Origin: Microcystis aeruginosa LEGE 91341
GTDB taxonomy: Bacteria; Cyanobacteriota; Cyanobacteriia; Cyanobacteriales; Microcystaceae
DNA length: 40,997 nucleotides
Direction of reading: 5' to 3'
Assembly: GCF_015206885.1 (NCBI RefSeq)
Contig: NZ_JADEXY010000019.1
Coordinates: 1-40,997 of the forward strand
Part shown: positions 35,845 through 40,997 of the stretch, piece by piece
Position numbering within the stretch: the first letter of the stretch is position 1
How the letters are laid out: each line of letters opens with the position of its first letter
Made by a program: the position numbers and the translations under genes
The notes under the pieces: model-generated
Database searches by the model: none
Told to the model about the DNA's origin: nothing
The model's input: only the letters and a program-made list of their open reading frames with translations

Positions 35845-37755
35845 TTATTTCAACAATCTTAAACCGCTGAGAGTCACTAATACCGTCGATCCTTCATGAC
35901 CGATGACACCTAGAGGTAAAGTTATATCACCGGCAAAATTGGCTATTAGCAATATGCCGATAAACGCGAGGGCGAAAGTGATATTCTGTTTAACAGTGCG
36001 ATTGGCACGACGACCAAGGTTAATAGCATTGGGAATTTTGGCTAAATTATCGGACATAAGGATAATATCGGCCGTTTCCAAGGCCACATCACTACCAGCT
36101 TTTCCCATGGCAATCCCCACATTAGCCATAGCTAAAGCGGGCGCGTCATTAATGCCATCTCCCACCATAGCGACAGTGTGATATTTTTCTTGCAAATTTT
36201 TGATCACAGTTAACTTATCTTCGGGCAGTAAATCAGCGTAAACCTCCTCAATACCGAGTTTTTTAGCGACTTTATCGGCACTTTGTTGATTATCACCCGT
36301 AATTAAAACGATATGTTCGATACCGAGCTTTTTTAGCTGCTCCACCAGATTAACTGCCGAGTCACGAAGGGTATCGGCCACAGCGATCGCACCGAGCATT
36401 TGATTCTCTTGTACTACCCAAACGAGGGTTTTACCTTCTTTTTGTAAACGCTCGTGGGTAGCTAAAATATTCTGGTCAAGATCAGCAATATGGTCACGAA
36501 TATAGGCAAAATTGCCCACAGATACCGACTTATCGGCAATTTTTCCCGTGATACCTCGTCCCGATACCGCTTGTACCTGATTAGCACTGAAGAAATTTAT
36601 ACCACGTTCGATCGCTGTGGCGGTAATAGCAGCCCCAATGGGATGTTCGGAACAGGATTCTAGAGATGCAGCCACCGCTAACACCTCATTTTCGCTGACT
36701 GCATGGATAGGGATAATTTCCACCACTTGCAACTTACCAAGGGTGAGAGTGCCGGTTTTATCAAAAGCGATCGCTCGTATGCGGCCGATCATCTCCAATC
36801 TTGCGCCATTTTTGAATAAAATCCCCTGTTTTGCCCCGTTAGCGATACCCGATAACAAAGCTGGCATAATTGAGGCCATTAAAGCACAGGGAGAAGCCAC
36901 CACGAGAAAAATTAAGGCCCGATAGATAGTGGTTTCCCAGGTCCAACCCCAGAAAAAAGGCGGTAAAATCCCGAAAATTAAGCCCAAAATCACGATAATT
37001 TTCGCATAACCCCGCTCGAAACCTTCGATAAACTGTTGGGAGGGAGGGGATTCATTTTGTGCTTTTTCTACCAAACGAATCACCCTCTCAATTAAGCGAC
37101 TTTCGGGGGGAGTTTCCACCTTTAAACGTAGCACTCCCGCACCGTTGAGAGTTCCCGCAAAGACCTCTTCACCGATGGTTTTATCCACGGGAAGGGATTC
37201 CCCAGTAATTGGCGCTTGATTAATGGGACTGTTTCCCTCCATAATAATGCCATCAATGGGGATTAATTCACCCGGTTTGACTAAAACTGTATCACCGATG
37301 TGTAATTGCTTGATAGGAACCTCTTTTTCGCTGTCTCCCGTGATTAATCTAGCAGTATCGGGAGTCATGGCCATGAGAGAACGAATATTGCGATCGGTTT
37401 TTGCCAGGGCAATCTGTTCTAATGCGCCACTAATGGCGAAAATTAGGATTAAAATGGCTCCATCGATGATGAGATAGTAATTACTGTCCCAGAGTCCCAA
37501 AATCGCCGCCCCCAACGCCGCTACAATCATTAACAAGTCCACATCCAGTTCTTTTTCCTCGAATAAAGTCGTTAATCCTGCCTGGGTACTCTCGTATCCT
37601 CCCACCACATAGGCGATCGGTAGTAGGATTAAAGCTAGGCCGATCAGATTAAGGTGTAGGCATAACCAACCAAAAAAGACTAAAATAGCGCAAATTCCTG
37701 CGGCAACTGCCGAGGAATACTCAGATAACCAAGAGGACGAGATACTCTGAATCAT
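35845..37755 (-). CDS. coaT: P1B-4-type metal ATPase (CoaT-like)
   Basis: This 636-residue transition-metal export ATPase has no N-terminal metal-binding domain. Motifs are TGES (184-187), SPC in the sixth-helix ion site (288-290), the phosphorylated Asp in DKTGTLT (332-338), GDGINDAPA, and HEGS near the C-terminus (His 620). SPC plus HEGS defines P1B-4 ATPases, which move Co2+ and in some cases Fe2+ or Zn2+. Synechocystis CoaT (Slr0797) is the model and similar in size. No CoaR regulator is adjacent. Metal identity is inferred. Confidence 0.85.
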   Translation of the reverse strand: MIQSISSSWLSEYSSAVAAGICAILVFFGWLCLHLNLIGLALILLPIAYVVGGYESTQAGLTTLFEEKELDVDLLMIVAALGAAILGLWDSNYYLIIDGAILILIFAISGALEQIALAKTDRNIRSLMAMTPDTARLITGDSEKEVPIKQLHIGDTVLVKPGELIPIDGIIMEGNSPINQAPITGESLPVDKTIGEEVFAGTLNGAGVLRLKVETPPESRLIERVIRLVEKAQNESPPSQQFIEGFERGYAKIIVILGLIFGILPPFFWGWTWETTIYRALIFLVVASPCALMASIMPALLSGIANGAKQGILFKNGARLEMIGRIRAIAFDKTGTLTLGKLQVVEIIPIHAVSENEVLAVAASLESCSEHPIGAAITATAIERGINFFSANQVQAVSGRGITGKIADKSVSVGNFAYIRDHIADLDQNILATHERLQKEGKTLVWVVQENQMLGAIAVADTLRDSAVNLVEQLKKLGIEHIVLITGDNQQSADKVAKKLGIEEVYADLLPEDKLTVIKNLQEKYHTVAMVGDGINDAPALAMANVGIAMGKAGSDVALETADIILMSDNLAKIPNAINLGRRANRTVKQNITFALAFIGILLIANFAGDITLPLGVIGHEGSTVLVTLSGLRLLK

Positions 37756-37761
37756 GGAGCG

Positions 37762-38070
37762 ATGGCAATTAATTCTCTCCCCATTCTAGAAAAAATTGGA
37801 TCGATGCAGAAAACCCCTAGGACGTTATCCCCCGCAGCTAACCTAACCGATGATAATTGGAATTTTGCCGAGGTTTGGATCGATCCGCTGCTATCTCCCC
37901 CCTATATCTTGCTTTTACTCGCTGAATCTTCAGGAAACTATCGCGTGTACGATCCTTCTGAGGGTTATCAGGTAGTATTCACCGGTGCGAGTTACGAGGA
38001 AGCGGAAAATTGGCTATTAGAGGACGAATTTGAACCGGTAGAGGGACGACTTTCGGCAGTAGAGATATAA
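37762..38070 (+). CDS. Conserved hypothetical protein, about 88-102 aa
   Basis: An N-terminal basic part is followed by a compact domain (NFAEVWIDPLLSPPYILLLL, YRVYDPSEGYQVVFTGASYE, AENWLLEDEFEPVEG) and an acidic end. No family is recognised. ATG 37762 lies only 6 bases from the start of the divergent ATPase gene and its upstream GGAG is too close; ATG 37804 is the more likely start. Its last 50 bases are duplicated at 40094-40143 before the TPR gene. Confidence 0.6.
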   Translation: MAINSLPILEKIGSMQKTPRTLSPAANLTDDNWNFAEVWIDPLLSPPYILLLLAESSGNYRVYDPSEGYQVVFTGASYEEAENWLLEDEFEPVEGRLSAVEI

Positions 38071-38212
38071 TTTTCTTATCTTCTTGACGCTTTTCTTCGA
38101 TGCTATCCTTACTAAAAAAGCGATGGAATTGGCTAAAATCGCTCTTTATTGGCATTCTGAAGGCAATTAACCCCAAAAAAGTCAAAAATACTCCTCCAGA
38201 ACCCAGCGACGC
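38021..38212 (+). repeat. Direct repeat, left copy (TPR leader)
   Basis: The block matches 40094-40285 at an offset of 2073 bases. It covers the end of the hypothetical gene, a short spacer and the first codons of the TPR gene. The two copies flank the DUF2887 tandem array. Confidence 0.8.
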
Positions 38213-38225
38213 ACCAGAGGGATAG
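38100..38225 (+). pseudogene. Truncated TPR-gene leader, 41 codons
   Basis: ATG 38100 opens MLSLLKKRWNWLKSLFIGIL, continues through KAINPKKVKNTPPEPSD and stops at TAG after 41 codons, nine bases before the DUF2887 start. It is homologous to the first 38 residues of the TPR protein at 40173. It may be translated as a leader peptide to the nuclease gene but looks like a leftover of the TPR gene. Confidence 0.6.
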
Positions 38226-38234
38226 ATTGAACTC

Positions 38235-39035
38235 ATGAAAACCGACACCATTTTCTACCGACTTTTTCAAACCTTTCCAGGTCTTCTGTTTGAGTTAATC
38301 GACTTTCCCAGGGAATTAGCCAATTTCTATCGATTTTCCTCCGTAGAGGTGAAACAACTATCTTTTCGCATCGATGGAGTCTTTCTACCAGAACGGGAAG
38401 ATTTACCGATTTATTTTACCGAAGTTCAGTTTCAGAATGATCCGGAGTTTTATGCGCGTTTTTTCGCCGAAATTTTTCTCTATCTCAAACAGACGCAGTT
38501 AAAAAACAATTGGCGCGGGGTGGTGATCTATCCGAATCGAAGGGTGGAAAGGGAGAATATAGAGCGATATAGAGAGCTATTACAAGAAACAAGAGTACAA
38601 AGGATTTATCTCGAGGAATTAGCTGATAGTCCACCAGATTCGCTCGGATTAGCGACGCTAGAGTTAGTAAGCTTACCCAAAGCGCAAGTGATCAACCGGG
38701 GAAGGGAGTTAATCGTGCGAGTAAGGGAAACGGGGGTAGAAAATCGCCAACAGGAACTTTTAGAATTGATAGAGACGATTTTGATTTACAAGTTGCCGCG
38801 GATTACTCGAAAGGAGATAGAAGCTATGTTTAGTTTAAGCGAGTTAAGACAGACGCGTGTGTTTCAGGAGGCCCTAGAGGAAGGTCGTCAAGAAGGGGAA
38901 ATCATCGGAAAATTGGCTTCTGTTCCCTTATTATTGCGAGCGGGGGTTAATCCCCAAGAAATCGCCGCTTCTCTGGGATTATCTCTCGAACAGGTCTTAG
39001 AAGTGGCTCGATCGCTGGAAGATAGCGATCGCTAG
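38235..39035 (+). CDS. DUF2887 (Rpn-like PD-(D/E)XK) protein, copy 1
   Basis: This 266-residue protein matches the cyanobacterial DUF2887 family, related to Rpn and PD-(D/E)XK transposase-type nucleases. Visible are the start MKTDTIFYRLFQTFPGLLFE, the acidic strand FRIDGVFLPE, the catalytic EVQFQ pattern, and the late block FSLSELRQTRVFQEALEEGR with a single GRQE before a helical tail (LASVPLLLRAGVNPQEIAAS). Such proteins promote recombination in some bacteria or are simply selfish; the role here is unknown. A TAG-closed leader lies just upstream. Confidence 0.85.
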   Translation: MKTDTIFYRLFQTFPGLLFELIDFPRELANFYRFSSVEVKQLSFRIDGVFLPEREDLPIYFTEVQFQNDPEFYARFFAEIFLYLKQTQLKNNWRGVVIYPNRRVERENIERYRELLQETRVQRIYLEELADSPPDSLGLATLELVSLPKAQVINRGRELIVRVRETGVENRQQELLELIETILIYKLPRITRKEIEAMFSLSELRQTRVFQEALEEGRQEGEIIGKLASVPLLLRAGVNPQEIAASLGLSLEQVLEVARSLEDSDR

Positions 39036-39171
39036 GGTATTTTCAGAACTAAAAAAGCGATGGAATTGGCTAAAATCGCTCTTTATTGGCATTCTGAAGG
39101 CAATTAACCCCAAAAAAGTCAAAAATACTCCTCCAGAACCCAGCGACGCACCAGAGGGATAGATTGAACTC

Positions 39172-40056
39172 ATGAAAACCGACACCATTTTCTACCGACT
39201 TTTTCAAACCTTTCCAGGTCTTCTGTTTGAGTTAATCGACTTTCCCAGGGAATTAGCCAATTTCTATCGATTTTCCTCCGTAGAGGTGAAACAACTATCT
39301 TTTCGCATCGATGGAGTCTTTCTACCAGAACGGGAAGATTTACCGATTTATTTTACCGAAGTTCAGTTTCAGAATGATCCGGAGTTTTATGCGCGTTTTT
39401 TCGCCGAAATTTTTCTCTATCTCAAACAGACGCAGTTAAAAAACAATTGGCGCGGGGTGGTGATCTATCCGAATCGAAGGGTGGAAAGGGAGAATATAGA
39501 GCGATATAGAGAGCTATTACAAGAAACAAGAGTACAAAGGATTTATCTCGAGGAATTAGCTGATAGTCCACCAGATTCGCTCGGATTAGCGACGCTAGAG
39601 TTAGTAAGCTTACCCGAAGCGCAAGTGATCAACCGGGGAAGGGAGTTAATCGTGCGAGTAAGGGAAACGGGGGTAGAAAATCGCCCACAGGAACTTTTAG
39701 AATTAATAGAGACGATTTTGATTTACAAGTTGCCGCGGATTACTCGAAAGGAGATAGAAGCTATGTTTAGTTTAAGCGAGTTAAGACAGACGCGTGTGTT
39801 TCAGGAGGCCCTAGAGGAAGGTCGCCAAGAAGGTCGCCAAGAAGGTCGTCAAGAAGGTCGCCAGGAAGGTCGCCAAGAAGGTCGCCAAGAAGGTCGCCAA
39901 GAAGGTCGTCAAGAAGGGGAAATCATCGGAAAATTAGCTTCTGTTCCCTTATTATTGCGAGCGGGGGTTAATCCCCAAGAAATCGCCGCTTCTCTGGGAT
40001 TATCTCTCGAACAGGTCTTAGAAGTGGCTCGATCGCTGGGAGAGAGCGATCGCTAG
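39172..40056 (+). CDS. DUF2887 (Rpn-like) protein, copy 2 with GRQE expansion
   Basis: This 294-residue protein is identical to copy 1 apart from Lys to Glu and Gln to Pro changes in the central region, two further substitutions near the C-terminal end, and 28 extra residues. The extra residues are seven added GRQE units, making eight in a row. This part should form an extended, charged helix linking the nuclease domain to the C-terminal helical tail. Its upstream leader copy lacks the ATG present in copy 1. Confidence 0.85.
   Translation: MKTDTIFYRLFQTFPGLLFELIDFPRELANFYRFSSVEVKQLSFRIDGVFLPEREDLPIYFTEVQFQNDPEFYARFFAEIFLYLKQTQLKNNWRGVVIYPNRRVERENIERYRELLQETRVQRIYLEELADSPPDSLGLATLELVSLPEAQVINRGRELIVRVRETGVENRPQELLELIETILIYKLPRITRKEIEAMFSLSELRQTRVFQEALEEGRQEGRQEGRQEGRQEGRQEGRQEGRQEGRQEGEIIGKLASVPLLLRAGVNPQEIAASLGLSLEQVLEVARSLGESDR
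39820..39915 (+). repeat. Eight 12-bp GRQE codon repeats
   Basis: Eight units of GGTCGCCAAGAA or one-base variants run in frame; copy 1 of the gene has a single unit (GGTCGTCAAGAA). Slippage or unequal crossing-over fits. The frame is kept because the unit is 12 bases. Confidence 0.95.
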
Positions 40057-40093
40057 GATATTTTCAGAAGTTCGATTGCCGATTTCCCCTTTC

Positions 40094-40285
40094 AGGACGA
40101 GTTTGAACCCCGAAAGGGACGACTTTCGGCAGTAGAGATATAATTTCCTTATCTTCTTTCCCCCTTTCTTCGATGCTATCCCTACTAAAAAAGCTCTGGA
40201 ATTGGCTAAAATCGCTCTTTATTGCCAGTCCGAAGGCAATTAACCCCAAAGAAGTCAAAAATACTCCTCCAGAACCCAGCGATGG
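40094..40285 (+). repeat. Direct repeat, right copy (TPR leader)
   Basis: This is the partner of 38021-38212 at an offset of 2073 bases. It begins with the final codons of the 102-residue hypothetical gene (GRLSAVEI and stop) and runs into the TPR gene start. Confidence 0.8.
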
Positions 40286-40835
40286 GGAATATGAAGGGAT
40301 ATTGATGGGGTTATTCGAGCAGGTGGCGGCGGGAAATACTACCGGCGGGTTACGGGGATGGCTATACAGTCGCCATTGTGACGATAAAAAGCTGGCGCGG
40401 TGGTTAGGGGTCAAAAGCGAGGAATGGCTACAGTATCCGGAAGATTATCAAACTTTAGGGCGGTATCTGGCGGCTTTAGGGAAGGTGATGACGGGAAATC
40501 TGGGGGAAGTATCCCAACGGATTAGCCTCCAGTTACGCGACGCGGTGAGGGATGTTTCTGGTGTGGAGGAGGAAAATCTAGGCTCAAAGGAGACGGATTT
40601 AACGGAAGTGGTTCAGGATGCCGAATTCTGGTTTGAGCAAGGATACCAGAAAGTAATCAATGGGGATTTTATCGGCACGATCGCATCCTACGACAAAGCT
40701 TTAGGAATTAAACCCGATGACCATGAAGCTTGGTACAACCGGGGGGGTGCGTTATATAATTTGGGCAGATTGGAACAAGCGATCGCATCCTGGAACCAAG
40801 CGGTAGCCATTAAATCCGATGACCATCAAGCTTAG
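40173..40835 (+). CDS. TPR protein, prematurely stopped
   Basis: The first 38 residues are a basic/amphipathic leader with KAINPKEVKNTPPEPSD. A domain of about 100 residues follows (GEYEGILMGLFEQVAAGNTT, WLYSRHCDDKKLARWLG), then TPR repeats from about residue 147 (AEFWFEQGYQKVINGDFIGT and EAWYNRGGALYNLGRLEQAI). It ends at TAG 40833-40835 where homologous repeats have Trp (HQAW). After the stop the frame continues SDRGWAICSLG until the insertion element at 40870. So the gene is doubly broken, and a truncated 220-residue product is possible. Confidence 0.75.
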   Translation: MLSLLKKLWNWLKSLFIASPKAINPKEVKNTPPEPSDGEYEGILMGLFEQVAAGNTTGGLRGWLYSRHCDDKKLARWLGVKSEEWLQYPEDYQTLGRYLAALGKVMTGNLGEVSQRISLQLRDAVRDVSGVEEENLGSKETDLTEVVQDAEFWFEQGYQKVINGDFIGTIASYDKALGIKPDDHEAWYNRGGALYNLGRLEQAIASWNQAVAIKSDDHQA

Positions 40836-40869
40836 TCTGACCGAGGGTGGGCGATTTGTTCTCTGGGTA

Positions 40870-40997
40870 CAATAGACCTCTTGCAAAAGTCTTAAGTCGA
40901 TCCTTGTACAGCAACATTTTTGAAGATTATCAACTACTAATAAATAATTAACTGAAAGTCCCTCCCATTATTGTTTCTATCGTTTGTTTTCGGATTT
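40870..40997. mobile_element. IS end, second copy, cut by window edge
   Basis: These 128 bases match 30373-30500 with a single difference and begin at the same terminal repeat CAATAGACCTCTTGC. The copy interrupts the TPR frame. The rest of the element lies outside the window, so it may be a full IS or a short derivative. Confidence 0.85.

Larger units (their letters stand above)
38111..40069 (+). repeat. Tandem duplication of a 937-bp unit
   Basis: Copy 1 is 38111-39047 and copy 2 is 39048 to about 40069. They are nearly identical (two codon changes and one silent change noted in the gene) apart from 84 extra bases in copy 2, from a 12-base repeat expansion. Each unit holds a TPR leader segment and one DUF2887 gene, and ends TATTTTCAGAA. 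The near identity implies a recent event. Confidence 0.9.

Overview
The window reads as a chromosomal stretch of a freshwater cyanobacterium, most like Microcystis (inference). The reasons are GCGATCGC (HIP1) octamers, ntcA, a thylakoid-type cytochrome c maturation gene (ccsA), a TxlA/HCF164-like thioredoxin, isochorismate synthase for phylloquinone, a DICT-domain histidine kinase, XisH/XisI proteins, and many short tandem repeats and decayed mobile elements between genes. No rRNA, tRNA or CRISPR array was seen.

Region 1 (1-8.1 kb): an SGNH/GDSL-like secreted hydrolase on the minus strand, a 44-residue one-helix protein, a DICT-GAF histidine kinase and argG. An accessory patch follows: xisH cut at its 5' end by 34-bp hairpin repeats next to intact xisI, a 163-bp inverted-repeat element, a small CopG-like protein followed by the stump of an HNH nuclease, a PEP-CTERM secreted protein and a DUF433/DUF5615 toxin-antitoxin pair.

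Region 2 (8.4-30.3 kb) is mostly housekeeping: a three-cysteine LarE-type sulfur transferase, a two-gene permease operon (COG0701 plus TIGR03943) with a membrane-anchored propeller protein, a fatty-aldehyde-type dehydrogenase, isochorismate synthase, a NIL/4Fe-4S protein divergent from a membrane thioredoxin, a large uncharacterised exported protein, an FtsH protease, ccsA, an aspartoacylase-like enzyme, a protein kinase, a DUF815 ATPase, a Uma2 nuclease, DUF3084 behind ntcA, and fabI divergent from ntcA.

Region 3 (30.3-32.2 kb) is a scar. A dead IS5-like element carries an A-run where a -1 shift would join its two reading frames, and it also has a nonsense codon and a deletion. It abuts a fragment of a DUF5615-like gene and a duplicated 3' end of an SH3-like secreted protein gene.

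Region 4 (32.1-41.0 kb): murJ without an obvious start, a three-gene minus-strand group (coaT-like P1B-4 ATPase, hisS, a hypothetical), then a young rearrangement. A 937-bp unit with a DUF2887 nuclease gene is tandemly duplicated between copies of the 5' end of a TPR gene. One DUF2887 copy has grown from one to eight 12-bp GRQE repeats. The TPR gene itself has a stop in place of a tryptophan codon and is then cut by the same IS end as the element in region 3. The most novel material is this DUF2887/TPR array; the rest of the window is largely recognisable families.
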